Assembly (NCBI RefSeq): GCF_000331575.1 | Contig: NZ_KB223527.1 | Coordinates: forward strand, 1,523,842-1,587,841 | From: Calidifontibacillus oryziterrae | Lineage (GTDB): Bacteria > Bacillota > Bacilli > Bacillales > Bacillaceae_J | Direction of reading: 5' to 3' | Length of the DNA: 64,000 bases | Part shown: positions 9,039 to 19,046 of the stretch, in pieces | Position numbering within the stretch: position 1 is the stretch's first letter | Layout: every line of letters begins with the position of its first letter | The notes under the pieces: model-generated | What the model was told of the DNA's origin: nothing | What the model saw: the letters and a program-made list of their open reading frames with translations, nothing else | Database searches by the model: none | Translations under genes and position numbers: made by a program

Positions 9039-10688
9039 TTATTTAATCATGGACACTAGATAATCTCCTGTAAATCTACCATCGGCAGTGTAGCGTTTTA
9101 ATTTCATAGGAGAGTTGTACTTCGTATTTTTACCTTGATCAATCGTAAATCCAACTGTGTATCCTTCTTGTTTTAGCAAATTAACAACTGCATCGCTGTA
9201 TACTCCATAAGGATAAGCAAATGCGTAAACCTTGTTGCCTAGGTTTTCTTCAATTAATTGCTTTGACGTCCTCATGTCTTCCTTTATACGGGCTGCCCAG
9301 GTTGTATGGTCCTCATATGGGAGTTTATCAACTAAAGCATACCCTCTATTTGTACCATTTTTGGGAAGCTGGTAATGCAAATCATGGGTATGGCTTTGTA
9401 TATCCATAACACCTGAATCCACCATTTCCTTCATTTGTTCCCAGTTCATATATTGCATATAACCAGGCTTCGTTTCAGCTTTGCTTGTTGTCAAATAAAC
9501 GGTAGCTTTATAGCCTTCCTCTGCTAAAATCGGAAAAGCCTCTAAATAGTTGCTTTCGTAGCCATCATCAATTGTAATAATTAACGGTTTTAACGGTAAA
9601 TCAGTGTTACCTTGTTGATAATTTAGGTAATCTTGTTCGGTAATCGTTTCATAGCCTTGCGCTTTTAACGCATGAAGGTGCTCTCTAAAACGCTCTGGAC
9701 TTATTACAACACCGTTCGCGGCTATACCATCCTGAAAATGATGGTACATTAGCGAAACAACCTCTTTTGGCTTATATGCATACATTGACGTTTCCGGTTT
9801 AATGTAAATGTATAAATCCTGGTTGTCTCCTGAAAGTTCAATCCAATTATTTAGTTGGTTATGATAATAAGGAATATCAAATGATTTTGCTATTACATTA
9901 AATGGGACATAATTTTGGCCACTCACCATAAAAATTTTCGTTTCAGCAACATATTCATTGCCATTTACGTAGTATTTATTGGACCCAGGAATAAACTCTA
10001 CCGTTCTGACAAAATTTTCAACAATTAATCTACCATTCTCAAATTTAACTTGTAAATCAAGATATTCAGAGATCGTTCGGATTGGAACCATTAAACGGCC
10101 ATTTGACGTGTAGCCACTTATGTATTTCTTTGTTTTTTGATTAATTATTGAGAGGTCGTTTGTAGGATCTAGTTGTGTTTCGCTGTCAGTTAGTTGATCG
10201 GAAGCAGTCTGATCACCTTCAGCCGTTTGCCCGTTTGGATCCGTTGTTGACTGATCCTCTTCAATTGTTGAATCGAGTTGGTCGGTTGTTGGGTGATCTC
10301 CTTCTACTGTTAAATCGTATGGATCGGTTGGTAGTTGATCCCCTTCTAATGTTAAATCGTATGGATCGGTTGGTAGTTGATCCCCTTCTAATGTTAAATC
10401 GTATGGATCGGTTGGAAGCAGGCCGTCTTCGGTTGTTATGGTAGTTGGATCACCTGTTTCAGTTAGCATACCGTCGCCTTCAAGCGTTTGGTAATCTAAA
10501 AGTTTATCACCAACTGGCACTTCTATATAACCTTCCCCATAGTTTGTCATTGATTCAAATACAAGCGAGTCATAATAAGCAATGTAGTGCTTTGCAGAAG
10601 TTGAATTTGCATACCCTAAATTTGCATACCCTAAAGAAAAAAATAAACCTAATGCCAAAATAAAAAATACTTTAATTCTATTATTCAT
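9039..10688 (-). CDS. Secreted polysaccharide deacetylase with stalk domain
   Basis: The 549-residue protein has a signal peptide (about 1-28), an acidic repeat linker at about 85-170 built on a 14-residue unit such as TLEGDQLPTDPYDL, a copper-amine-oxidase-like stalk domain at about 180-300 (VPIRTISEYL, YVPFNVIAKSF), and a C-terminal NodB-type carbohydrate esterase 4 domain. The metal motif reads TIDDGY in place of TFDDG, the HxxxH motif is HTHDLH, and YPYGVYSD is near the end. The family removes acetyl groups from peptidoglycan or other glycans in the wall. GAGAGGAG precedes the ATG. The repeat linker is also a 42-bp tandem DNA repeat. Confidence 0.9.
   Translation of the reverse strand: MNNRIKVFFILALGLFFSLGYANLGYANSTSAKHYIAYYDSLVFESMTNYGEGYIEVPVGDKLLDYQTLEGDGMLTETGDPTTITTEDGLLPTDPYDLTLEGDQLPTDPYDLTLEGDQLPTDPYDLTVEGDHPTTDQLDSTIEEDQSTTDPNGQTAEGDQTASDQLTDSETQLDPTNDLSIINQKTKKYISGYTSNGRLMVPIRTISEYLDLQVKFENGRLIVENFVRTVEFIPGSNKYYVNGNEYVAETKIFMVSGQNYVPFNVIAKSFDIPYYHNQLNNWIELSGDNQDLYIYIKPETSMYAYKPKEVVSLMYHHFQDGIAANGVVISPERFREHLHALKAQGYETITEQDYLNYQQGNTDLPLKPLIITIDDGYESNYLEAFPILAEEGYKATVYLTTSKAETKPGYMQYMNWEQMKEMVDSGVMDIQSHTHDLHYQLPKNGTNRGYALVDKLPYEDHTTWAARIKEDMRTSKQLIEENLGNKVYAFAYPYGVYSDAVVNLLKQEGYTVGFTIDQGKNTKYNSPMKLKRYTADGRFTGDYLVSMIK
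10307..10425 (-). repeat. 42-bp tandem repeat inside the deacetylase gene
   Basis: Near-identical 42-bp units, with GATCCCCTTCTAATGTTAAA at their start on the plus strand, encode the 14-residue acidic linker unit. Copy number can change without loss of frame. Confidence 0.8.
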
Positions 10689-10835
10689 AATGCAGACTCC
10701 TCTCGAAGTATATGTTTAATAATAATAGATATTAAAGTATTAATCTAGGAAAAATTTTGCAAGAAACTATTATTTTTGTTAATTCGGACAAATAATAGCA
10801 TGCACGAAAAGCAATATTCGGATTCCAATTTTTAA

Positions 10836-10884
10836 CAGGGTCAGGGCGGTGTCCATAGAGGTGTCCATAGAGGTTCCTGACCCC
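10836..10884 (-). repeat. 48-bp palindrome-ended element, copy 2 (reversed)
   Basis: Same core as the copy at 4434 but on the minus strand, lying 16 bp past the stop of the S-layer gene. Its outer end is altered (CAGGGTCAGGGCGG in place of GGTGCCAGGGCGG). Confidence 0.85.
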
Positions 10885-10899
10885 GGGAAAATTTGGTAA

Positions 10900-13800
10900 T
10901 TAGTCGAGTGTGCGGCTGTTGCGTTCTTCGTTAATGCGAAGGTCGAGTCCGGTGATGATGTTGTCATTTTCGTCTGAGATTGCTGCACGTTGTTTAACAT
11001 ATTCACCGACTAGGTCTTCGACACGATTGCTACCGAGATTGACGACTAAGCAAACTTTGTCACCATCTTCTACAAACATTGAGTCAATTTCAAATTTCTT
11101 ACCATTACCGATCATAAATGAAAGGCGTGTTAACGTAGATTCATCAATGTCATCAGTGAACTTAAGGCTAACAATTGCTTTTGATGAATCGTTACGAACA
11201 GATTGAACATATACTTGTTCTGTTCCACGATATGTTTCAATTTTCGGAACGATACCATCTTCAACACGTAAGTTCGTGAAATCAACTTCTTGGCCGAAAC
11301 GATTTGTTGTTTTGACATTTTTATTCGTCGTTACATAGACAAAATCACCACGATACCGCCCATCGCTATCTAATTCATCATCCTCAAGCTTAATTGTAAT
11401 TACAGATGAACCATTTTCGGTTCTCATCGACATTTCCGCATCCAGTTCTTCTCTTGAGTCAAAGCGTCGATCATTATCGCGATCCGCAAATACGACAAAG
11501 TCATCTGCATCGAAATCCTTTAATTCATCATCGAATTCAAGCTCAATCGTGTCAAAATCTATTGCTTCAGCTGTCACTTGGTCCTTATCGAATTCACTTT
11601 GTACACTCAGCTTGACTTCATTTACAATGTTAACGGTCTTGTTATCATTTTGATCGGCAACTCGACCAACAATTAGTTCGAGATCATCCAAGTCCTCATC
11701 ATCAATTGCATCGGCAAGATTATCAAAGAAATCATCCCAAGCATCGACTAATTTGCCAGTCTTTTCAATCAAAATTTCTACTCTTTGTGTCTCTTGATTT
11801 GTGCTAATTGAAACATCTAAACCATTCACATCATGTAAATCATCTAAAAGAATCGTTTTACTACCAACACTTAATTGATATTTCTCCAATTGTGTGACAG
11901 AAAAATCCCCAGTATTAGCCATCTTCTTTCCGAAATCAACTAGGATCATGACTTCATCCTCACGGTCGTTTAAAACCATCTTCCCTGTAAAATCTCCAGG
12001 CGGTTTCTCGCTGCTTGCCGTAAAACTATATGAAAGTTCACGAGATTTATTTCCCATTAAATCAACAAGTTCATCTGCATTCATTGTAAAACGTTGACTT
12101 GGGACGTCACCATAATATTTATCGATTGTAAAGGTAGCTACGTTGCTGTCTGTTGAACTATTATCAAATGTAATATTTCTAATTTGGATTTTATTCCCTT
12201 GCTGATCTTCTAGCTCATAACGGTTGATATCTTCAGCAACATCTATTTTAACAGCTTCCGAAAAGGTAACCTTCATCTTAATATAACTGCTACTAGCAAC
12301 AGTGCTATCTATAAACTGAACATTTTCGATTGCTGGCGGTGTTTTATCATCCTGAATTTTGATAGACTTCGTCAGCTTACTATTTTTATTGCCCCACAGA
12401 TCTTCGATGGCACCACTATCAAGAATGAGGTCTGTTGACTTTGTAATAAGATCCTTAGAATCAAATGTTAGCACAAGCTCATTCCCATTTTGCACAGTTG
12501 CTTTGCTAGGGTAATGACTGCTCGTTGTGTGATAAATATAGCCTCGATATCGCATTTTGATAAACTTATCAAACACTAATGTTACTTGATTTGGCTGAAC
12601 ATTTTTTACATCTAAAAGCTTTGGAGCAGTTTTTTCAATTTTCATTGTAAAATCTGCAGACGATGTTTCAAGCTCATGGCCTGCATAATCTTCAAACCAT
12701 TTTGTTTCTATAATCTCAAGCTCATGTTCGCCCTCGCGAAGATTTACTTCTAATTCAATATGTAATGCCTGTCCATGCTGTAACACTGTTATTTTATCAA
12801 TCATATAATTTAATCCATCGACTTCAAAGGAATCGAGTATGTCTTTATCATTAAGCCTCTCGCCATTTCCAACGCCAAAGTCTAATGGCTCAGAAAAAGT
12901 AATTAAATAAGAGTTTTGTCCAGTAGCGGTGACACTCTCGATTTCAGGCGCAGAGTTATCACTGAAATATAAATCAAATTCTTCTTCATTACCTGTTACA
13001 TCAGCAGCAACCACTAACTCCGCGTTCGTACGACTGTTAAGAGCTTTTTCAAGCGTTAAAACAATTTCTTTCTGATTTAAAGTAACATCTGCAATTTTAA
13101 TAACATTGCCATTTTCATCTTCAATAGTATAGTGTTGCGGGTTCGTCAATTGCTCTTCGTTAGAGATTGAACGATTGGTTGTAAGCATCACTTGTTTTAA
13201 GTTTAGAACATCTGTATCTACTATCTCAAATTGAGTCGTTTCTTCTTTTTCCTCTATTTCGGTTGCCCCATCTTCAAATTTTGCCAATGCCCGTCTCATA
13301 AACGCAGTGAATTGAGCGCGCGTGACCGCATCTTTTGGTCCAAATGTACCATCCGTTTTACCGCCGATAATTTTATTCTGATATAAAATTTTTACATTAG
13401 GAAGGTCCTTACTTGAAATTTGATTAGCATCCTTGAAAGGAACTTTATCGTCACCATCCTCAGAAAAATCAAAAGCGTTAACGAGCCACGTTGCCATCAC
13501 TTCACGAGTTAGCGGGTTTTTAGGACCAAAAGCTAACGATTCATCCTCTGAAATTCCTGCATTAATAAAAGCCGCCAACAGACTGGCACTCCAGCTATCT
13601 TTTTTTATGTCAGAATAGCGTTCTATAATACTAGTAAAATTAGCAGGCGTATCTAGTTCTAATGCACGTACGAACATTGAAGCAGCTTGCTCGCGAGTAA
13701 GCGGTTCATTGGGCCGAAAAGTCTCATCCTCAAAGCCGCCGATAATACCTTTACTTACGAGATATTGGACATCATTGTAATAAATCGAATTTGAACTTAA

Positions 13801-13902
13801 ATCTTTGAAACTAACAGAATCTGCTTGCGTAACTGCAGGAGTAGCAATCGAAGTTACTAACGCCGCAGCAATCGAGCTTGATAATAATTTGGTAGATTTC
13901 AT
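10900..13902 (-). CDS. S-layer protein with three SLH domains
   Basis: The 1000-residue protein has a signal peptide ending at about residue 27, then three SLH domains at about 31-82, 95-145 and 155-212 (for example GFEDETFRPNEPLTREQAA and KTDGTFGPKDAVTRAQF). SLH domains bind pyruvylated wall polysaccharide. The rest is a chain of acidic beta-type modules resembling the Ig-like domains of S-layer proteins (ITFSEPLDFG, LVFDKFIKM, KVTFSEAVK). GGGAGG is eight bases before the ATG. The nearby secA2 and slaP on the opposite strand are the export machinery used by SLH S-layer proteins in Bacillus anthracis, so this is its likely client. The high Asp/Glu content suits a surface protein. Confidence 0.93.
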   Translation of the reverse strand: MKSTKLLSSSIAAALVTSIATPAVTQADSVSFKDLSSNSIYYNDVQYLVSKGIIGGFEDETFRPNEPLTREQAASMFVRALELDTPANFTSIIERYSDIKKDSWSASLLAAFINAGISEDESLAFGPKNPLTREVMATWLVNAFDFSEDGDDKVPFKDANQISSKDLPNVKILYQNKIIGGKTDGTFGPKDAVTRAQFTAFMRRALAKFEDGATEIEEKEETTQFEIVDTDVLNLKQVMLTTNRSISNEEQLTNPQHYTIEDENGNVIKIADVTLNQKEIVLTLEKALNSRTNAELVVAADVTGNEEEFDLYFSDNSAPEIESVTATGQNSYLITFSEPLDFGVGNGERLNDKDILDSFEVDGLNYMIDKITVLQHGQALHIELEVNLREGEHELEIIETKWFEDYAGHELETSSADFTMKIEKTAPKLLDVKNVQPNQVTLVFDKFIKMRYRGYIYHTTSSHYPSKATVQNGNELVLTFDSKDLITKSTDLILDSGAIEDLWGNKNSKLTKSIKIQDDKTPPAIENVQFIDSTVASSSYIKMKVTFSEAVKIDVAEDINRYELEDQQGNKIQIRNITFDNSSTDSNVATFTIDKYYGDVPSQRFTMNADELVDLMGNKSRELSYSFTASSEKPPGDFTGKMVLNDREDEVMILVDFGKKMANTGDFSVTQLEKYQLSVGSKTILLDDLHDVNGLDVSISTNQETQRVEILIEKTGKLVDAWDDFFDNLADAIDDEDLDDLELIVGRVADQNDNKTVNIVNEVKLSVQSEFDKDQVTAEAIDFDTIELEFDDELKDFDADDFVVFADRDNDRRFDSREELDAEMSMRTENGSSVITIKLEDDELDSDGRYRGDFVYVTTNKNVKTTNRFGQEVDFTNLRVEDGIVPKIETYRGTEQVYVQSVRNDSSKAIVSLKFTDDIDESTLTRLSFMIGNGKKFEIDSMFVEDGDKVCLVVNLGSNRVEDLVGEYVKQRAAISDENDNIITGLDLRINEERNSRTLD

Positions 13903-13980
13903 TATGTAAACCTCCCATGTATAATTTTTTGGGTTAATCGCTAGTTCACACTGAAACAGGCGACGATTTTCTGAACAATT

Positions 13981-14011
13981 ATTATATTTTTATTCCGATA
14001 ATTCATAGCAA
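13981..14011 (-). promoter_or_regulatory. Weak candidate sigma-A promoter of the S-layer gene
   Basis: On the minus strand TTGCTA (14006-14011) and TATAAT (13981-13986) are 19 bases apart, about 80 bases before the start codon. The spacing is longer than ideal. Confidence 0.3.
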
Positions 14012-14251
14012 CACTTATAAAGTAGTTGTCGAAAAAACAAGCAAAAAGTTTCAACAAAATGCAAGTTTTCCCAACATAAGCTTACACTATATTTACATAA
14101 GGGTCAAAGAAGAATTGAGTGGGAAAATGAATGAGCGAAGTTGGTTGTTTTGTGATTTTTTCTCTTGGAGACAGTGTCGAAGAATTAAGAAAAATGCATT
14201 CTTATTTAAATTGAATATTTGCGGGTTAAAATTTGTAGGATTTGTGAAGAA

Positions 14252-14521
14252 TTAGCGGTACTTTTTGTAAATATCGCCACGTGGTCCAATATATAATACA
14301 AGGATGACAAGTTCATTACTTACTATCCTATAAATGATACGAAAATCTCCAAATCTACAACGATATTCATCATGTTCTGAACCCTTCAACTTTTTTATAT
14401 TTGATGAGGTATAAGGATTCGTTTGAAGCCTGTCCAATATTTAAATAATTTGTTGTCTCCGAACTTTATCTTGTTTTATAACGAATTTTTAAGCAGTCTT
14501 GGCAGTCTTGGATAGAATCAA
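14252..14521 (-). pseudogene. RelE/ParE-family toxin, inactivated by two in-frame stops
   Basis: One frame from TTG at 14519-14521 to the stop at 14252 holds a RelE-like sequence of the usual length (89 codons): ILSKTAKTA, stop, KFVIKQDKVRRQQII, stop, ILDRLQTNPY, then KKLKGSEHDEYRCRFGDFRI and the end IYKKYR. The TAA codons are at 14489-14491 and 14441-14443. Family members have an ordinary residue at both places. RelE toxins cleave mRNA at the ribosome or, as ParE, poison gyrase. Near the start AAGACTGC occurs twice in tandem. The antitoxin gene ends one base before this frame begins, the usual order. The remaining open 61 codons lack the N-terminal helices and are unlikely to be active. Confidence 0.75.
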
Positions 14522-14522
14522 T

Positions 14523-14765
14523 TTATAATTCATCTTTAAGATCCTCCCATTTAACAAATTCGCCCTTTTTAATTTCTTTTTCTGCTTCTCTTACTAGTTC
14601 TCTTTCAGAATCAGTTAATGGGGAATCATCGTATTCAATTTCCATTTGATCTACTCCAAGCATTTTGTCAGCCAGTTTCTGCAAAAACTCATAAACAAAT
14701 TTATTATGTCTTTCATCTAGCAAATCAATTAATTTATGAAGATCGTCCTTACGAATCGCCATCAT
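14523..14765 (-). CDS. Antitoxin of a RelE/ParE-type pair
   Basis: An 80-residue acidic protein (MMAIRKDDLHKLIDLL to EFVKWEDLKDEL). It resembles the small antitoxins paired with RelE toxins in Bacillales, with an N-terminal helical part and a C-terminal DIKxGEFV-like toxin-binding tail. GGAGGTG lies five to ten bases before the ATG at 14763-14765, which I prefer to the in-frame TTG at 14777 because that codon overlaps the ribosome binding site. The cognate toxin downstream is broken, so it may be a solitary regulator or simply not yet lost. Confidence 0.65.
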   Translation of the reverse strand: MMAIRKDDLHKLIDLLDERHNKFVYEFLQKLADKMLGVDQMEIEYDDSPLTDSERELVREAEKEIKKGEFVKWEDLKDEL

Positions 14766-14883
14766 AGACACCTCCAAAATTTTATCTATATTATATCACT
14801 TTTACTTCCAAAACTTTAGCAAGCATTTATATCGTAACATGCATACCGTAGACATACCGTGTGGTAATTATCCATTTTTTGCC

Positions 14884-14932
14884 GGGGTCAGGAACCTCTA
14901 TGGACACCTCTATGGACACCTCCCTGGCACCT
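14884..14932 (+). repeat. 48-bp palindrome-ended element, copy 3
   Basis: Same sequence as copy 1 except TCCCTGGCACC at its right end. It lies between the antitoxin gene and the secA2 leader. Confidence 0.85.
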
Positions 14933-15049
14933 TATCGTGTTTGTAGTTTTTCTTTTTGTTCTTTGTTATACTATAGTGTAGAATTTTTTAACTTATAATT
15001 TTTCAACTTATAATAAGGTACTTTTTTGACGAACATTTATATATAGAAT

Positions 15050-15370
15050 AGTTCGACAAAAACACTCAATACATATCCAAACTGAAAATACATATCCAAA
15101 CTGAAAAATTCGAAATTCATTCAACAGCTACCAAAGCTTTCACATTAATAAAACTAACATACGAACACACGAAATTTGCGAAATACATACACGATTCCCA
15201 TGAATCACGATACATACGAAATTCATGAAATAGTGAAATTGACGAAATCACGTATTACAACAAATCACGAAATAGCGAAATTCCTGAAAAGCGAAATCAC
15301 GAAATTAAGAAATTTATGAAATCGCGAAATTCTTGAAATCACGAATCACAAAAAACTCACGAACCACTCG
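15050..15370 (+). repeat. Degenerate CGAAAT-rich tract upstream of secA2
   Basis: The 5-7-base words GAAATC, CGAAAT and CACGAAAT recur many times with irregular spacing, ending about 45 bases before the secA2 start codon. No fixed period and no gene. Confidence 0.6.
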
Positions 15371-15417
15371 ACGCAAATCAAATTAATTTAAATGCACTAA
15401 AAAAAGGAGAGAACTGC

Positions 15418-17829
15418 ATGCTAAATGCACTGAAAAAAATCATCGGTGATGACCAACAAAAGAAGCTAAAAAAATATGCAAAGATTGTCGATCAAATTAA
15501 CGCACTTGAGCCTGAAATGGAAAAGCTATCAGATGAAGAGCTGAAAAATAAAACGGCCCAATTCAAAGAGGAAATAGAAAATGGCAAAACGATTTTCGAC
15601 ATCCAAATTGAAGCGTTTGCGGTTGTCCGCGAGGCTTCTAAGCGTGTGCTTGGAATGCGCCATTTCGATGTTCAGCTTATTGGCGGGCTCGTGTTGACTG
15701 AAGGAAACATTGCCGAAATGGCAACTGGTGAAGGAAAAACATTGGTTGCTTCACTTCCTGCTTATCTCCGCGCTCTTGAAGGAAAAGGCGTACACATCAT
15801 CACGGTGAACGATTATTTAGCAAAGCGTGACCGTAACTTAATTGGAAAAATTCATGAATTTCTTGGGCTAACAGTTGGCCTTAACGTTCCAATGCTGGAG
15901 CCTGATCAGAAGAAAGCAGCCTACGCTGCTGATATTACATACGGAATTGGCACAGAGTTCGGCTTCGATTTTCTCCGTGACAATATGGTTCAAGAGCTAA
16001 ACCAACGTGTACAGCGCCCTTATCATTATGCGATTGTTGACGAAATCGATAGCGTTTTAATTGACGAAGCGAAAACGCCACTCATAATCGCAGGTAAAAT
16101 GGAAGCAGCGGCAAATCTTCATAATATATGCGCTCGCCTCGCTAAACGTTTCAAGCGTGATGTGGATTATACGTTTGACCCGGAAACGAAAGCGACAAAC
16201 TTAACGGACGAAGGCATTACCCAGGTTGAACGAGCATTTGGCGTTGATAACCTTTATGATTTACAGCACCAAACATTGTATCATTACGCAATTCAAGCAT
16301 TGCGAGCTCATGTCATGTTCCAGCGTGATGTGGACTACATCGTTCAGGATGGAAAAGTCATGCTCGTTGATATGTTTACCGGCCGGATAATGGAGGGCCG
16401 GACGCTTAGTGATGGTCTTCACCAAGCGATTGAGGCAAAAGAAGGCTTAGAAATTACTGAAGAAAATAAATCCCAAGCCTCCATTACGATTCAGAACTAT
16501 TTCCGGATGTATCCGATCCTTTCAGGAATGACAGGAACAGCAAAAACAGAAGAAAAAGAATTCAATATTACGTACGGCATGGAAGTTATCCAAATTCCAA
16601 CGAACAAGCCAGTGATCCGCGACGATATGCAAGACCGTGTATACAAAACAAAGGATGAAAAATACGTAGCAATGGCTCAGGAAATTAAAGAACGCCATTC
16701 AAAAGGACAGCCTATTCTTGTCGGCACAACATCGATTATTCAATCGGAAAAAGTCGCAGAATACCTCGATAAAGAACGGCTGCCATATGAAATATTGAAT
16801 GCAAAAAGTGTGGAACAAGAGGTTCGCCTTATCTCACTTGCCGGACAAAAAGGGCAAATTACAATTGCTACAAATATGGCCGGTCGCGGTACAGATATTA
16901 TGCTTGGCGAAGGCGTTGCTGAAGTTGGTGGATTGCATGTTCTTGGTACGGAAAAACACGAAGCTCGACGCATTGATAATCAGCTTCGCGGGCGTTCAGG
17001 ACGCCAAGGAGACCCTGGGTCAACCCAATTCTTTATTTCAATTGAAGATGATTTGTTCCGTCGCTTTGCCCATGATGAATTGGAAAAATTAACACCAAAA
17101 TTGCAAACGGATGAAGATGGGCTTATTTTAAATAAAAATATATACGAATTTGTTGAACGGACTCAACGCATTTGCGAAGGTAGTAACTATGCGATTCGCG
17201 AATACAACCTAAAACTCGACGATATTGTCAATGATCAGCGAAAAGTCATTTACAACCTGCGAGATCAAGTTTTAGAAAAAGATGATATGTTATCGATTGT
17301 GCTTGAAATGATTCCAAGGTATTCTCACTACTTAGTTGATAAGTACTGTACCGAGGATATTTTACCTGAAGAATGGGAATTAGATCGGCTCGCTAGTGAG
17401 TTGAATCAATTGATCGCGGAACCAAAGGTGCAAATGCCTGCTGAAGTGGAGGAAGCCGAGGATGTACACCGCGCAGTTGCTGAGGCAGTCGAGCAATATT
17501 TAGAAAACCTTGAGGAAGCAAGAGATAACAGCAACATTCAGCAAGTTTTAAAACGCGTCCTCGTCATGGTCATTGATAAGCATTGGGTCAATCACCTTGA
17601 AACGATGACACGAATCAAAGAAGGAATTGGTATGCGCCACTACCAGCAAGAGGATCCGCTTCGTTTATACCAAAATGAAGGACTCGAGGTTTTCCATAAC
17701 ACGTATGCGCTAATTGACCGTGATGCTAGCCTGCAGCTCGCTCGGCTCGCCGCACCTTTATTTAAAAAAATAAAGGAACTAAAGCAAGAAAATCATAGTG
17801 AGGAAAATAGTAGCACTGAGGCTGAATAG
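15418..17829 (+). CDS. secA2: Accessory Sec translocase ATPase SecA2
   Basis: The 803-residue DEAD-motor protein drives export of a subset of secreted proteins at the membrane. Walker A GEGKT is at 104-108, the DEAD-box equivalent VDEIDSVLIDEAKTPL near 205-220, and motif VI region TNMAGRGTDIMLG near 485-500. It has no C-terminal SEC-C zinc site: the protein ends in a Glu/Ser-rich tail, as SecA2 proteins do and housekeeping SecA usually does not. AAAGGAGAG precedes the ATG. slaP follows 281 bp downstream past a terminator, and the S-layer gene is nearby, matching the S-layer export set of Bacillus. Confidence 0.95.
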   Translation: MLNALKKIIGDDQQKKLKKYAKIVDQINALEPEMEKLSDEELKNKTAQFKEEIENGKTIFDIQIEAFAVVREASKRVLGMRHFDVQLIGGLVLTEGNIAEMATGEGKTLVASLPAYLRALEGKGVHIITVNDYLAKRDRNLIGKIHEFLGLTVGLNVPMLEPDQKKAAYAADITYGIGTEFGFDFLRDNMVQELNQRVQRPYHYAIVDEIDSVLIDEAKTPLIIAGKMEAAANLHNICARLAKRFKRDVDYTFDPETKATNLTDEGITQVERAFGVDNLYDLQHQTLYHYAIQALRAHVMFQRDVDYIVQDGKVMLVDMFTGRIMEGRTLSDGLHQAIEAKEGLEITEENKSQASITIQNYFRMYPILSGMTGTAKTEEKEFNITYGMEVIQIPTNKPVIRDDMQDRVYKTKDEKYVAMAQEIKERHSKGQPILVGTTSIIQSEKVAEYLDKERLPYEILNAKSVEQEVRLISLAGQKGQITIATNMAGRGTDIMLGEGVAEVGGLHVLGTEKHEARRIDNQLRGRSGRQGDPGSTQFFISIEDDLFRRFAHDELEKLTPKLQTDEDGLILNKNIYEFVERTQRICEGSNYAIREYNLKLDDIVNDQRKVIYNLRDQVLEKDDMLSIVLEMIPRYSHYLVDKYCTEDILPEEWELDRLASELNQLIAEPKVQMPAEVEEAEDVHRAVAEAVEQYLENLEEARDNSNIQQVLKRVLVMVIDKHWVNHLETMTRIKEGIGMRHYQQEDPLRLYQNEGLEVFHNTYALIDRDASLQLARLAAPLFKKIKELKQENHSEENSSTEAE

Positions 17830-17936
17830 AGCAAATTTTATCAGGATTAACCTGATTTTAAGAAGCTTGAAATAAGGGTCCTAAAGCCTATGAATGACTC
17901 GTGGCCATAAAAGGTATATCTTAATTAGAGGTTGAT

Positions 17937-17986
17937 TATTAGCAATAGGACTTGCAGTCAACCTCTTTTATTTTTAAAATGAACAA
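17937..17986 (+). terminator. Terminator after secA2
   Basis: AGAGGTTGA pairs with TCAACCTCT around a 22-nt loop and is followed by TTTTATTTTT. Confidence 0.85.
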
Positions 17987-18110
17987 GTAAGCAGTGACTT
18001 GTGCTTGCAAGAACTTTTTGCTCATACACGAAGCACCTAATGGCAAAATAAGCCTACATATTAAAAATTTACACTACATAGTAAAAAATAAATACAGGAG
18101 GGTATAACAT

Positions 18111-19031
18111 ATGCTATCTTTTTTCAAACGAAAAAAAGACACTGAAGACTATAAAAATACTGGCAGCGACAATTCCATTTCTGCAAAAGATTTAGTAAAC
18201 GTTGAAGGCAGTGGCGAAGGAGATGAGAACGAAGAGGTCTATACGGAGCTATCCATTCATCCCGAATGGAACATTCCACAGGAACAGGAATATGTATTCC
18301 GTTTCCTTAACAACGAGCTTAGCCCTCTTAAACGCGATGAAGTCTCATTAAGCGGAATTGAAATTGAAAAAACAAAAAAAGAAGTCATTTGTACGGCATT
18401 TGTACGAAGTAGCATTAACCAAGCGATAGAAATTGGGACTGTAACGCTTATACTCATTGGAGAAAATGAGATTTACGGCCGTAAAGAGTTTGATTTCACA
18501 GAAATTGGACACCTTCCTGCTAATAGTAGCCGCCCATGGCAATTCGTATTCCAGCAACAAGATTTATACAAACCAATTGAGAAAATCGAGACAGAAACTT
18601 GGGGGCTGGCGTTCGATCTACAAAGCGAAAATCGCAACCATACCCTTGACCTAGCTGAAAGCTGGGAAAAATCGCTTGCCGACGAAGACAAGGAAAAGCT
18701 ACGCAACATGGTAGCCTCGATGACGCCACCAAAGCCTGGTGAAGTCCAATTTGTCGGTCTACAATCAAAATTCCGTGAAGACGGAAAACTACAGGTATCT
18801 GTTTTGATTCAAAACGGCACAGATCAAAATATTAAACTGGAACAACTACCATTAGTCGTCGAGGATGCAAGCGGCGAAATCGTTGCCCAAGGCGGCTTTG
18901 TGCTCGAGGACTTACAAATAAAGCCAAACACAAGTAAACCGTGGAATTTCGTATTCCCAACCTCACTCTTCACAAAAGACAGAAGTGAAATCGATCTTAC
19001 CACTTGGCGGGCCTACCCACCACAGGAGTAA
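18111..19031 (+). CDS. slaP: Accessory Sec system S-layer assembly protein SlaP
   Basis: The 306-residue protein has no signal peptide; it begins MLSFFKRKKD and an acidic linker, then two homologous halves (about 60-175 and 205-305) with matching signatures such as NSSRPWQFVF and NTSKPWNFVFP, preceded by HPEWNIPQEQEY. This is the duplicated domain of SlaP, which in Bacillus anthracis assists SecA2 in exporting S-layer proteins. AGGAGGG lies close before the ATG. Its place after secA2 and near an SLH S-layer gene supports the call. It has its own terminator at 19133-19170. Confidence 0.92.
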   Translation: MLSFFKRKKDTEDYKNTGSDNSISAKDLVNVEGSGEGDENEEVYTELSIHPEWNIPQEQEYVFRFLNNELSPLKRDEVSLSGIEIEKTKKEVICTAFVRSSINQAIEIGTVTLILIGENEIYGRKEFDFTEIGHLPANSSRPWQFVFQQQDLYKPIEKIETETWGLAFDLQSENRNHTLDLAESWEKSLADEDKEKLRNMVASMTPPKPGEVQFVGLQSKFREDGKLQVSVLIQNGTDQNIKLEQLPLVVEDASGEIVAQGGFVLEDLQIKPNTSKPWNFVFPTSLFTKDRSEIDLTTWRAYPPQE

Positions 19032-19046
19032 TTGTAAATTAATGGA

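Noticed and set aside
10779-11006. 75-codon minus-strand frame containing the 48-bp element
   Set aside because: It overlaps the end of the S-layer gene in another frame and includes the mobile element.
14127-14254. Short plus-strand frame of about 42 codons
   Set aside because: No ribosome binding site and no resemblance to a family.
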